Shown here: in pieces, positions 1 through 7,776 of the stretch
Layout: each line of letters opens with the position of its first letter
How positions within the stretch are numbered: position 1 is the first letter of the stretch
Source of the DNA: Dehalococcoidales bacterium
GTDB taxonomy: Bacteria > Chloroflexota > Dehalococcoidia > Dehalococcoidales > Fen-1064
Direction: 5' to 3'
DNA length: 33,162 bases
NCBI GenBank assembly: GCA_016929875.1
Contig: JAFGHZ010000026.1
Coordinates: 1 to 33,162 of the forward strand
The notes under the pieces: model-generated
Seen by the model: the letters and a program-made list of their open reading frames with translations, nothing else
Database searches by the model: none
Told to the model about the DNA's origin: nothing
Program-made: the position numbers and the translations under genes

Positions 1-813
1 AACCAGGACCTGACCAAACAGCTGGAGCAATTTTATACCGACTATATGGCAAACGACTTCTCAAAATACGGCCTCAGCCCTGAATATGCTGCAGGTTTTC
101 ATGCTTTTTTAAAGTTAGGGAAATTGAACACGCCTGCCGTCAAGGGACACGTCACGGGCCCTATCAGCTGGGGACTGACGGTTACGGATGAAACCGGCAA
201 GGGCATTCTCTATGACGAGACCCTCGGCGATGTGGTGCCGAAATTTTTACGCCTGAAAGCAAGCTGGCAGGAACAGGCCTTGAGCAAGCTCAATAAGAAT
301 GTCATCATTTTCCTCGATGAGCCGTATATGACGGCCTTCGGTTCGATTGCTATGCAATTGTCCCGCGAGCAGGTCATCAGCGCACTGGAGGAGACCTTCG
401 CCGGTATCAAAGGAATCAAAGGAGTGCACTGTTGCGGCAACACCGACTGGTCGATTCTTCTCCAGACCAGCACGAATATAATCCATTACGACACCTATAA
501 TTATGCCGATTCGCTGGCAATTTATGCCCCCGAGGTCAAGAAATTCCTCGACAAGGGGAACTGCGTCGGGTGGGGGATCGTTCCCACGGATGCCGAAGCG
601 GTCAATAAAGAAACGGGCGCCAGCCTCAAGGACCGCCTCGAAGCGGCAATGGCGCCTTTCACGCGTAAAGGCATCCCGTTCAAGCGCCTAGTCGAGCAGG
701 GACTATTATTGCCTGCCTGCGGACTGGGGCCAATCGGCAGTGAGTCTGCAGCAGAGCGAGCTTTGCAGTTGCTGGCCGATTTATCTGCCGCCATAAGAGA
801 AAAGTACCTGTAA
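1..813 (+). CDS. Core methionine synthase (MetE C-terminal-like / UROD fold), 5'-partial
   Basis: The reading frame is open to the left edge, so the start is outside the window; an internal Met lies at base 46. The product resembles the C-terminal catalytic barrel of cobalamin-independent methionine synthase. Counting from the Met at 46, a zinc-type HxC motif is visible at His128/Cys130 (GVHCCGNTDW), with a further Cys225 in the LLPACGLG motif near the end. The long N-terminal half of classical MetE cannot fit unless it lies far upstream. The family knowledge used is that short core-MetE proteins in Dehalococcoides take the methyl group from methylcobalamin or a corrinoid protein rather than methyl-folate. 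The nearby ahcY and metK genes support a role in making methionine from homocysteine. A UROD-family methyltransferase acting on another corrinoid substrate is the main alternative. Confidence 0.75.
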   Translation, partial: NQDLTKQLEQFYTDYMANDFSKYGLSPEYAAGFHAFLKLGKLNTPAVKGHVTGPISWGLTVTDETGKGILYDETLGDVVPKFLRLKASWQEQALSKLNKNVIIFLDEPYMTAFGSIAMQLSREQVISALEETFAGIKGIKGVHCCGNTDWSILLQTSTNIIHYDTYNYADSLAIYAPEVKKFLDKGNCVGWGIVPTDAEAVNKETGASLKDRLEAAMAPFTRKGIPFKRLVEQGLLLPACGLGPIGSESAAERALQLLADLSAAIREKYL

Positions 814-833
814 AGAAATTACTGAACACTGAA

Positions 834-895
834 TTTCAAATACCAAACTCCAGGAATTTTGGTTATTGAAAACGAATATTGTTTGGAATTTGAAA
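834..895. repeat. Imperfect inverted repeat, AT-rich
   Basis: Two 15-base arms (834-848 and 881-895) are complementary at 14 of 15 positions and are separated by 32 bases. The sequence is built from variants of CAAATTCCAAA. It lies in the gap after the methionine synthase gene and has no T-run, so it does not look like a terminator. It may be a decayed dispersed repeat. Confidence 0.45.
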
Positions 896-938
896 GTTGT
901 AACTTGGAATTTTCCCGAAAGTAAGGTAAATTAATAGA

Positions 939-1037
939 ATGAACAAGGGTAAGAAAATGGCTCTTCGCGAGCACCGCCACAAACAGAAAAAGGCCGAGGA
1001 CAAGCGGAAAGCCGAAAAAAAACAGACTAAAAAATAA
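939..1037 (+). CDS. Possible small, highly basic protein (32 aa)
   Basis: An ATG at 939 opens a 32-codon frame ending in TAA at 1035-1037. The product begins MNKGKKMALREHRHKQ and is mostly Lys, Arg, His, Glu and Gln, with no hydrophobic core. This is the composition of a nucleic-acid-binding tail or a small ribosome-associated peptide. A weak purine run (GTAAGG) lies about 10 bases upstream. A hairpin with a short T-run begins at its stop codon, as if a short transcript ended there. No family is recognised. It could also be a chance frame in A-rich DNA. Confidence 0.4.
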   Translation: MNKGKKMALREHRHKQKKAEDKRKAEKKQTKK

Positions 1038-1054
1038 CACCTCCCGTGTTTTTT
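1036..1054 (+). terminator. Candidate Rho-independent terminator
   Basis: A 5-bp stem (AACAC 1036-1040 / GTGTT 1046-1050) with a CTCCC loop is followed by four more T residues. An A-run precedes the stem, so the structure could extend on either side. The stem is short and the call is tentative. It would end transcription from the methionine synthase / small peptide unit. Confidence 0.4.
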
Positions 1055-1071
1055 AGAAAAACCAACCTGCA

Positions 1072-1106
1072 GATGCTGACATTGGTCAGCATCGATTCTG
1101 TATTAT
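1072..1106 (+). promoter_or_regulatory. Candidate promoter overlapping a 9-bp inverted repeat
   Basis: Perfect 9-base arms at 1072-1080 and 1085-1093 flank a 4-base loop. A -35-like CTGACA (1076-1081) sits inside the palindrome and a -10-like TATTAT lies at 1101-1106. The 19-base spacer is long. The site precedes the kinase-kinase-PHP-ahcY-metK run by about 45 bases, so the palindrome could be an operator. A terminator is less likely because no clean T-run follows. Confidence 0.35.
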
Positions 1107-1151
1107 CCGGGAAATATCATACCCTGAATTTTGTGCGCAGGAAGGAGATAG

Positions 1152-2156
1152 ATGACACAACTGTCAGATATTGTGAAGACGCTATCCAACCCGAAAGTTT
1201 ATCCTGAGCCAACCAGTCGGGTGGAGATAGTACAGACTCAGATGTCGTTCATCTTCCTGACGGACAACTTCGTTTACAAAATCAAAAAGGCCGTCGACCT
1301 GGGATATCTCAATTACACAACGCTGGAAAACCGCAAGCATTTTTGTGAGCAGGAATTAAACCTGAACCGCCGCCTCTGCGGGAACGCCTATCTCGGTGTA
1401 ATCCCGATTACTCTGGAAAAAGGCAAGGTTATCATCGACGGAAAAGGAAAACCAATCGAATATGCCGTTAAAATGCGGCGTCTTCCCCGCGAACGTATGA
1501 TGGATGTCCTGCTATCAAAAAACAAGGTCACTCCCGAAATGATTACACAGGTAGCAGGAAAAATCGCCGGATTTCATAGCCAGGCAGAGACCAACCCGGT
1601 CATCGGAAAATTCGGCACTATCGAGACCATCACCATCAACACCGAGGAGAATTTTAGCCAGACAGAAGGCTATATCTGCCGAACAATTTCTCTAGCGCAA
1701 TACCAGCGCATCAGCAAATACACCCGGGATTTTATCAGAAGCAAGGCGGCACTACTACGTAAACGTGTCGCCGACGGCAAAATCAGGGATTGTCATGGTG
1801 ACCTTCATTCTCAACACATTTGTTTTACCAATGGCATCTGCATTTACGACTGCATCGAGTTTAACGACCGCTTCCGCTACACCGATGTAGCGGCGGAAGT
1901 TTCTTTCCTGGCAATGGACTTAGACCGCTGGGGCCATCACGAGTTATCCAGACAATTTGTCTCTGCCTATGTCGACAAGAGCGGTGATAAAGAATTACCC
2001 GAATTACTCAATTTTTACAAGTGCTATTTCGCCTATGTAAGAGGTAAGGTAAACTGTTTCAAACTGGATGACTCCCTCGTTTCTGCGGAGGATAAGGAAA
2101 AGGCCATGAATGAAGCCAGACAGTATTTCGCACTGGCGGAAGGATATATAGAGTAA
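1152..2156 (+). CDS. Aminoglycoside phosphotransferase-like kinase (COG2187 type)
   Basis: This 334-residue protein has the APH/choline-kinase fold signatures. The N-lobe lysine region is VYKIKKAVDLGYLNYTT (about residues 41-57), the catalytic loop is CHGDLHSQHICF (His215, Asp217), and the metal-binding aspartate is in IYDCIEFND (about Asp233). In many bacteria this domain is fused to a P-loop kinase domain of the COG0645 type. Here the two halves are separate adjacent genes, the partner starting at 2181. The start at 1152 follows a good ribosome site (AGGAAGGAGATAG). The substrate is unknown; resistance to an aminoglycoside is not implied. Its place at the head of a run ending in ahcY and metK may point to small-molecule phosphorylation linked to the methyl cycle, which is inference. 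Confidence 0.75.
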   Translation: MTQLSDIVKTLSNPKVYPEPTSRVEIVQTQMSFIFLTDNFVYKIKKAVDLGYLNYTTLENRKHFCEQELNLNRRLCGNAYLGVIPITLEKGKVIIDGKGKPIEYAVKMRRLPRERMMDVLLSKNKVTPEMITQVAGKIAGFHSQAETNPVIGKFGTIETITINTEENFSQTEGYICRTISLAQYQRISKYTRDFIRSKAALLRKRVADGKIRDCHGDLHSQHICFTNGICIYDCIEFNDRFRYTDVAAEVSFLAMDLDRWGHHELSRQFVSAYVDKSGDKELPELLNFYKCYFAYVRGKVNCFKLDDSLVSAEDKEKAMNEARQYFALAEGYIE

Positions 2157-2180
2157 TGGTATTAAGTGATGGAGTGTAAA

Positions 2181-2786
2181 ATGAATAAACCGTTTCTGAA
2201 ATTCGTGAAAGAAGAGATGGGCGATAACTTTCTGATGATTACCACCGGTTTACCGGCCACCTGGAAAACCGAGACCAGCGAGGAGGTCGTGAAAATCAAA
2301 GGGACCCCGATGCTGAGGTCGGACATTATCAGACTGGAAGTATTGAAGGGGAAAGATATCTTCGATGAAAAGGTCGCTTCCAATATGAACAACCGCCTTT
2401 CCGTCTACGACGAAGTCTTCCGCCGAGCTGATGAAACGCTGAAAAAGAGCGGCAGTGCCATTCTCGACGCCACCTTCATCACACAGGAACTCAGAAAACG
2501 CGCCGCCGAAATTGCCGACAAGAATAATAAAACTTTGATTATCCTCCAGACCGATTGCCCCCAGGAAGTTTCCGTTCAGCGGATTTTGAAACGCACCAAA
2601 GAGAAATATGAATCTAACGCCCTGACCGAACAGGCATACCTCAATAACAAAACCAAATTTGAGAAAGTCGATCTCGACGATATCAAGAAGTCATTTCCGA
2701 ACCTGAAAATCATGCACCTCATCGTCGATACTACCAAAGGAATAGCGGAGAGCCTGGGTCTCAAAGCTATCGACAAGAGAGCATAA
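2181..2786 (+). CDS. AAA_33-type P-loop kinase (COG0645 type) with altered Walker A
   Basis: This 201-residue protein resembles the second half of COG2187-COG0645 fusion kinases. The P-loop is GLPATWKT at residues 23-30. The glycine normally just before the Lys-Thr pair is replaced by Trp28, while Lys29 and Thr30 remain. Other supporting pieces are TPMLRSDIIRLEVLKG (lid/substrate region), SAILDATFIT (Walker B-like strand) and LQTDCP. The ATG at 2181 was chosen because GGAG at 2171-2174 sits six bases upstream; a GTG at 2166 and an ATG at 2169 are in frame but less well placed. It probably acts with the preceding APH-like kinase. The next gene begins on the last base of its stop codon, suggesting translational coupling. 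Confidence 0.7.
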   Translation: MNKPFLKFVKEEMGDNFLMITTGLPATWKTETSEEVVKIKGTPMLRSDIIRLEVLKGKDIFDEKVASNMNNRLSVYDEVFRRADETLKKSGSAILDATFITQELRKRAAEIADKNNKTLIILQTDCPQEVSVQRILKRTKEKYESNALTEQAYLNNKTKFEKVDLDDIKKSFPNLKIMHLIVDTTKGIAESLGLKAIDKRA

Positions 2787-3664
2787 TGAAAATCGACCTG
2801 CACATCCACACCAGCACGGGCTCGGACGGCGCGCTGCCCGTAGAGGATGTCGTAAAAGAAGCCAGGCGTCGGAATATCGGCTTGATGTCGATAACCGACC
2901 ACGACTCTCTGGAGGCGCAGAGTCAGGCTGTTGTTCTAACAGCAGAGTACGGTATCTCGTTCGTAAGCGGCATAGAATTGAATGTTACTTTTCAACCGCC
3001 TGCCGGTAAGTCCGTTTCGCTGGATTTTCTCGGCTACGGCTTCGACATCAACAACAAAAACCTGAGGGAAAAACTCGGCCTGTTGAGAGAGCACCGTGAG
3101 AAAAGGGCGAATGAAATCCTGAAAAACATCAATGCCGAATTTGCCAGAGAAGGTATCGCACAATTCACAGGGAAAGACATGCAGAATATCAAAAATAGCG
3201 TCGACGGCGCTTTCGGGAGGCCTCACATCGCCGCTTATATGGTGAAAAAAGGCATCGTCGGTGACACACAGGAGGCATTCGACAGATACCTCGTAAAATG
3301 TGATGTCCCTAAATATCCCCTGTCTCTCACCGAGGCATCGAAACTTATCCACGATGCCGGTGGTATCCTGGTACTTGCTCACGGAAACGACTCCCACGGA
3401 ACGTCGCTGGCAACCATTACAAAGGACATCGAAAAACAGACTCAAATCATTCAGGAAAATATGTTAGAATATATCGACGGTCTGGAATGCTGGCATACCA
3501 GGCACGATGATAAAACGGTTTCGCATTATCTCGAATTTGTCCGCAGGCACGGACTCATTGCTACAGGGGGGAGCGACTGCCATCAGAAACCGATTATTAT
3601 GGGCACGGTCAATGTGCCTGATACCGTAGCCGAACAAATTAAAAAGAAAGTAAGACGAAAATAA
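2786..3664 (+). CDS. PHP-domain metallophosphoesterase
   Basis: This 292-residue protein carries the polymerase/histidinol-phosphatase (PHP) metal motifs in order: DLHIHTSTGSDG (His6, His8), SITDHDSLE, GIELN, GRPHIA, LAHGND and GGSDCHQ near the C-terminus. These form a multi-metal phosphoesterase site. The architecture matches the stand-alone TrpH/YciV-like group, whose known activities include hydrolysis of 3',5'-bisphosphonucleotides and short RNA trimming. The start overlaps the previous stop as TAATG. Together with the two upstream kinases it may form a phosphorylation/dephosphorylation module, but the substrate cannot be read from sequence. Confidence 0.8.
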   Translation: MKIDLHIHTSTGSDGALPVEDVVKEARRRNIGLMSITDHDSLEAQSQAVVLTAEYGISFVSGIELNVTFQPPAGKSVSLDFLGYGFDINNKNLREKLGLLREHREKRANEILKNINAEFAREGIAQFTGKDMQNIKNSVDGAFGRPHIAAYMVKKGIVGDTQEAFDRYLVKCDVPKYPLSLTEASKLIHDAGGILVLAHGNDSHGTSLATITKDIEKQTQIIQENMLEYIDGLECWHTRHDDKTVSHYLEFVRRHGLIATGGSDCHQKPIIMGTVNVPDTVAEQIKKKVRRK

Positions 3665-3689
3665 ATACTGAATTTACAGGAAAAGGGAA

Positions 3690-4952
3690 ATGACGAAAAA
3701 GAATTATGATGTTAAAAACCTGAAACTGGCGGGAGCCGGGAGAAACAGGATTGAATGGGCAGGACGAGAGATGCCCGTCATCAAACTTATCACCGAGCGC
3801 TTCAAAAAGCAGAGGCCCCTCGAGGGTGTCCGGATTGCCTGCTGTCTGCACATTACCACCGAGACCGCCAATCTGGCGATGGCGTTGAAAGCCGGCGGCG
3901 CCGATACTATCTTCTGCGCTTCCAATCCACTCAGCACGCAGGACGATGTCGCCGCTGCAATGGTCGAATACGGTATCCCCACAAATGCCATCAAGGGAGA
4001 GGACGGTGAAACCTATTACAAGCATATCAGCACCGCCCTCGACCACAAACCACAAATTTCCTGCGACGACGGCGCTGATTTAGTCACCACTCTTCACACC
4101 AAGAGAAAGAGCCTTATCGGGAATATCATCGGCGGGACGGAAGAAACGACCACCGGCGTTATCCGCCTGCGCAGTATGGCAAAAGCAAAGGCATTGAAAT
4201 ACCCGATTATTGCGGTCAATGACGCCGAAACCAAATATCTCTTCGATAACCGCTACGGCACCGGGCAAAGCACGACGGACGGGATTACTCGCGCCACGAA
4301 TATTCTCTGGTCGAGCAAAATTGTCGTCCTCTGCGGCTACGGCTGGTGCGGACACGGTTTCGCCTTGAGAGCCAGAGGTCTGGGCGCCCGCGTGATTGTT
4401 ACCGAGGTCAAGCCAGTCAGAGCGCTGGAAGCCGTGATGGACGGTTTCGAAGTGATGCCGATTGCGGAAGCCGCAAAAATCGGCGATATCTTCGTGACCA
4501 TCACCGGCGATAAAAACGTCATCGATAAACAGCATTTCGAGACAATGAAAGACGGTGCTATTCTGGCAAACAGCGGCCACTTCAATGTCGAAATCAATAT
4601 CCCGGCGCTGGAAAGCATCTCCAGAAAGAAGAGGGATATCCGTCCCTTCGTAGAATGCTATACTTTGAAGACCGGCAAAAAGCTTTATCTGCTGGGGGAA
4701 GGCAGGCTTATCAACCTCGCCGCCGCAGAGGGGCATCCTGCCAGTGTCATGGATATGAGCTTCGCCAACCAAGCCCTCTGTATGGAATATCTGGTGAAAA
4801 ATCAGGGCAAGCTGGAGAAAAAGGTTTACAGCGTACCTGAGGAAATCGATAAAAAAGTCGCACAGCTAAAACTCGATTCTATGAAAATCAAAATCGATAC
4901 TTTGACGCCTGAACAGCTGGAATACCTGAACAGCTGGCAGGAAGGTACTTAG
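3690..4952 (+). CDS. ahcY: S-adenosylhomocysteine hydrolase (adenosylhomocysteinase)
   Basis: The protein cleaves S-adenosylhomocysteine to adenosine and homocysteine and uses bound NAD. Visible signatures are SNPLSTQDDVAAA, the SAH-site segment NDAETKYLFDNRYGTGQS, and the Rossmann glycine loop VVLCGYGWCGHG. At 420 residues, ending in LTPEQLEYLNSWQEGT, it matches the shorter archaeal/Thermotoga-type enzyme rather than the longer form ending in the conserved KYRY-like tail. A ribosome site (AGGAAAAGGG) precedes the ATG. The metK start is only 13 bases past its stop, so the two are probably cotranscribed. It removes the inhibitory by-product of SAM-dependent methylation and returns homocysteine to the methionine synthase encoded upstream. 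Confidence 0.95.
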   Translation: MTKKNYDVKNLKLAGAGRNRIEWAGREMPVIKLITERFKKQRPLEGVRIACCLHITTETANLAMALKAGGADTIFCASNPLSTQDDVAAAMVEYGIPTNAIKGEDGETYYKHISTALDHKPQISCDDGADLVTTLHTKRKSLIGNIIGGTEETTTGVIRLRSMAKAKALKYPIIAVNDAETKYLFDNRYGTGQSTTDGITRATNILWSSKIVVLCGYGWCGHGFALRARGLGARVIVTEVKPVRALEAVMDGFEVMPIAEAAKIGDIFVTITGDKNVIDKQHFETMKDGAILANSGHFNVEINIPALESISRKKRDIRPFVECYTLKTGKKLYLLGEGRLINLAAAEGHPASVMDMSFANQALCMEYLVKNQGKLEKKVYSVPEEIDKKVAQLKLDSMKIKIDTLTPEQLEYLNSWQEGT

Positions 4953-4965
4953 AGAGGAGAAATCA

Positions 4966-6177
4966 ATGGCAAATTGTTTCACGGAATCATCCAAATACCT
5001 GCTTACCTCGGAATCGGTAACGGAAGGACATCCCGATAAGGTCTGTGACCAGATATCCGACGCTATCCTTGATGAAATAATGAGACAGGATCCCATGGGC
5101 AGAGTTGCCTGTGAGACTGCCGTCACTACCGGACAGGTAATCGTACTCGGTGAAATTACTACTAAATGCTATGTTGATGTTCCGAAAATCGTCCGGAAAG
5201 TTGTCAGGGACATCGGCTATACCGACCCGCGTTATAATTTCGACTACCAATCATGCGGTATTCTGGTCGGGATTAAAGAACAATCGAAAGACATCGACCT
5301 GGGTGTCAGCAAGTCGCTGGAAGCCAAGGGAAAAAAGAAGGTTGATGAGTTTGATAAAGAAGGTGCCGGAGACCAAGGTATGATGTTCGGTTTTGCCTGT
5401 AATGAGACTGAAGAATTGATGCCATTGCCTATTTTGCTAGCGCAAAAATTGTGTTTCCGGCTGGCGGAAGTCCGTAAACAGAAGATTATCCCGTATCTCA
5501 GGCCGGACGGCAAATCACAGGTAACCGTCGAATATTGCAAGGGCAAACCGAAGCGTGTCACCAGCGTGGTCATTGCCACACAGCATGATGACGAACCTAC
5601 TAACGAGCAAATCAGGAAAGATGTCATCGAAAAAGTCATCGAAAAAGTCATTCCTGCCGGATTACTGGACAAAGATACGGAATTCTATGTTAACGGCACC
5701 GGACGGTTTGTCATCGGCGGCCCCGCTTCGGATACCGGCGTCACCGGCAGGAAAATTCTGGTGGACACCTATGGCGGTATAGCACATCATGGGGGCGGCG
5801 CTTTCTCCGGTAAGGACCCCACTAAAGTCGACCGCAGTGCCGCTTATATGGGACGCTATATTGCCAAGAACATGGTAGCCGCTGGAATAGCCGACAGACT
5901 GGAGATACAGGTCTCCTACGTCATCGGCAAGGCAAAACCGCTCTCCGTTTCCGTAGAAACCTTCGATACCGGTAAAGTCAGCAATGCAACCATTTTGAAA
6001 TTGATTGATAAGCACTTTGACCTCAGACCGGCGGCAATTATCCAGTGCTTCGACCTGCGCCGACCGATTTATCGTCAAACCGCTGCTTACGGACATTTCG
6101 GTCGGACCGACATCGACCTCCCCTGGGAGAAAACGGACAAAGCCAGAATCCTGAAAAAAGAGGCTTTCGGAAAGTAA
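4966..6177 (+). CDS. metK: S-adenosylmethionine synthetase
   Basis: The 403-residue product is full length for MetK, which makes SAM from methionine and ATP. Characteristic segments are SESVTEGHPDKVCDQISDAILDE (ATP and metal site), GAGDQGMMFGFACNET, GRFVIGGPASDTGVTGRKI, and the phosphate loop GGGAFSGKDPTKVDRSAAY. The loop between VIATQHDDEP and ILLDKDTEF region contains a tandem EKVIEKVI encoded by two copies of a 12-base unit near 5628-5651; overall spacing stays normal, so this need not be an insertion. A GAGAGGAG ribosome site lies just upstream. With core-MetE and AhcY it closes the methyl cycle. Confidence 0.96.
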   Translation: MANCFTESSKYLLTSESVTEGHPDKVCDQISDAILDEIMRQDPMGRVACETAVTTGQVIVLGEITTKCYVDVPKIVRKVVRDIGYTDPRYNFDYQSCGILVGIKEQSKDIDLGVSKSLEAKGKKKVDEFDKEGAGDQGMMFGFACNETEELMPLPILLAQKLCFRLAEVRKQKIIPYLRPDGKSQVTVEYCKGKPKRVTSVVIATQHDDEPTNEQIRKDVIEKVIEKVIPAGLLDKDTEFYVNGTGRFVIGGPASDTGVTGRKILVDTYGGIAHHGGGAFSGKDPTKVDRSAAYMGRYIAKNMVAAGIADRLEIQVSYVIGKAKPLSVSVETFDTGKVSNATILKLIDKHFDLRPAAIIQCFDLRRPIYRQTAAYGHFGRTDIDLPWEKTDKARILKKEAFGK

Positions 6178-6183
6178 TTACCA

Positions 6184-6214
6184 ATGTCATTCTTCACTAC
6201 GCTCAGGGTGATAG
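6184..6214. repeat. Fragment of a dispersed intergenic repeat
   Basis: The metK-phosphomutase gap contains a stretch of the kind CATTCTTCACTACGCTCAGG followed by GTGATAG. This closely resembles the CCCTGAGC/GAAGAATGAC repeats scattered through many bacterial genomes and metagenome bins. Only part of a unit is present. The identification rests on recognising the pattern, not on a second copy in this window. Confidence 0.4.
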
Positions 6215-6239
6215 TTCCTGACAGGAGAATAGACGACCA

Positions 6240-7667
6240 GTGAAAACTAACCCTATCAAATTCGGGACCGACGGATGGAGGGGAGTCATTGCAGAGGACT
6301 TCACCTTCGACAACGTACGTTTCTGCGCCCAGGGTGTTGCCGACTACCTGAAACAGAAAGGATTAGCCGACCGCGGAGTACAAATCGGCTACGACCACCG
6401 GTTTGCTTCCGAAGATTTCGCCGTTGCCGCCGCAGAAGTCATCGCTGGCAACGGCATCAAAGTCGCCCTCTCATCGAAGGCAATACCCACGCCATTGATC
6501 TCCTTCGGTGTTATAACTAAAAAGGCAGGGGGCGGAATCGTCATCACCGCCAGTCACAATCCGGCAAAGTGGAACGGTTTCAAATTCCGTGAGGAAAACG
6601 GCACCAGTGTTTCTTCGGAAACTGCAGTGGAAATCGAAAAGTATATCGACCGTGCCCTCCGTACAAAAACAGTGAAAGCCGTACCTCTTCCCCATGCCGT
6701 CGAACAAAAGCTGGTGGAATATCTCGACCTGGCCCCCGAGTATCTGAACAGTGTCAGCAAACTCATTGAACTCGATAAAATACGCCACGCCGGACTGAAG
6801 ATAATAGTCGATTCCATGTACGGAGTAGGGTCCGGTTATTTCAAAACGCTCCTCAACGGCGGTACCAGCCAGATAACGGAAATCAACAGCGAACGTAATC
6901 CCGCTTTCCCGGGCATCAATCCCGAACCTATCGCCGTCAACCTGAAAAGTCTCGCCTCACTGGTCGTAGAACAAAAGGCAAATGTAGGGCTGGCGACCGA
7001 CGGCGATGCCGACCGCATCGGTATTATCGACGAAAAGGGGCGCTTTCTTACCCAGTTGCAGGTCTTCGCGATACTGGCCCTGTACCTCCTCGAAGTCCGC
7101 GGCGAACGCGGGGCACTCGTTAAGACACTCACCAGCACCAGTATGATAGACCGCCTCGGTGAAATTTACAGAGTGCCTGTCTTTGAAACCCCGGTCGGGT
7201 TCAAATATGTCGCTCCCGTCATGCTCGACCGTGATGCCCTCATCGGCGGAGAAGAAAGCGGCGGTTACGGATTCCGCGGGCACATCCCCGAGAGAGATTC
7301 CATACCCGCCGGGCTTTATTTGCTCGACTTCATGGTCAGAACCGGCAAAACACCTTCCCAGTTACTGGATTACCTCTACAGCAAAGCCGGAGAGCATTAT
7401 TACGACCGCATCGACCTGCATTTCCCCCACGAAAAGAGACCGGATATTATTGCTCGTATTCGCGACAACTCGCCCCGGAACATCGAAGGCGTGAAAGTCG
7501 TAAAAATAGACACGCGCGACGGCTTCAAATTTATTCTGGCAGACAACTCATGGTTGCTCATCAGGTTTTCCGGTACCGAGCCGATAATGCGCATTTACAC
7601 GGAGACCAATACACAGGAACGAGTGCAGAGGTTGTTACGGTTCGGGAGGGACTTGGCCGGGGTCTAA
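6240..7667 (+). CDS. Phosphoglucomutase/phosphomannomutase family (alpha-D-phosphohexomutase)
   Basis: This 475-residue protein has the four hallmark sites of the family. The phosphoserine loop is TASHNPAKWNGFK (Ser105), the metal-binding loop is DGDADRIG (about residues 254-261), the sugar-specificity loop is GGEESGGYGFRGH, and the phosphate-binding loop is RFSGTEPIMRIYTE. It interconverts hexose 1- and 6-phosphates; glucose, mannose or glucosamine specificity cannot be fixed by eye. The N-terminus (IKFGTDGWRG) is canonical, so the GTG at 6240 is accepted, with CAGGAGA about 12 bases upstream. It follows metK by about 60 bases containing a repeat fragment, so cotranscription is possible but uncertain. 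Confidence 0.88.
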   Translation: MKTNPIKFGTDGWRGVIAEDFTFDNVRFCAQGVADYLKQKGLADRGVQIGYDHRFASEDFAVAAAEVIAGNGIKVALSSKAIPTPLISFGVITKKAGGGIVITASHNPAKWNGFKFREENGTSVSSETAVEIEKYIDRALRTKTVKAVPLPHAVEQKLVEYLDLAPEYLNSVSKLIELDKIRHAGLKIIVDSMYGVGSGYFKTLLNGGTSQITEINSERNPAFPGINPEPIAVNLKSLASLVVEQKANVGLATDGDADRIGIIDEKGRFLTQLQVFAILALYLLEVRGERGALVKTLTSTSMIDRLGEIYRVPVFETPVGFKYVAPVMLDRDALIGGEESGGYGFRGHIPERDSIPAGLYLLDFMVRTGKTPSQLLDYLYSKAGEHYYDRIDLHFPHEKRPDIIARIRDNSPRNIEGVKVVKIDTRDGFKFILADNSWLLIRFSGTEPIMRIYTETNTQERVQRLLRFGRDLAGV

Positions 7668-7690
7668 GTGCACACACTCATCTACTCTCT

Positions 7691-7749
7691 CCATTGCGAC
7701 CCCCGATTTCATCGAGACTTGCAATGGTAAATTGGATAATGAATTTACC
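7691..7749. repeat. Two inverted repeats in a convergent gap
   Basis: CCATTGC (7691-7697) pairs with GCAATGG (7721-7727), and the segment resembles a short copy of the larger repeat at 26470-26607. A second inverted repeat, GGTAAATT/AATTTACC (7726-7733 and 7742-7749), overlaps its right end. The position between converging genes would suit a bidirectional terminator, but no T-run is seen. Confidence 0.45.
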
Positions 7750-7776
7750 TGCGATAGACTAAAACAAGTAAAAACT

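Noticed and set aside
814..1151. SAM or cobalamin riboswitch near the methionine genes
   Set aside because: I looked for the conserved cores and saw only simple hairpins; no SAM-I or B12-box pattern was recognised.
1152..2156. Aminoglycoside resistance gene
   Set aside because: Only the kinase fold is shared. The N-terminal pattern and partner kinase match the COG2187 group, which is not known for resistance.
4080..4772. 230-codon antisense frame opposite ahcY
   Set aside because: It mirrors a highly conserved gene and has no recognisable motif or ribosome site.
5626..5651. 12-base tandem repeat in metK as a recent duplication
   Set aside because: The encoded EKVIEKVI occupies the same length as in other MetK proteins, so no net insertion is evident.
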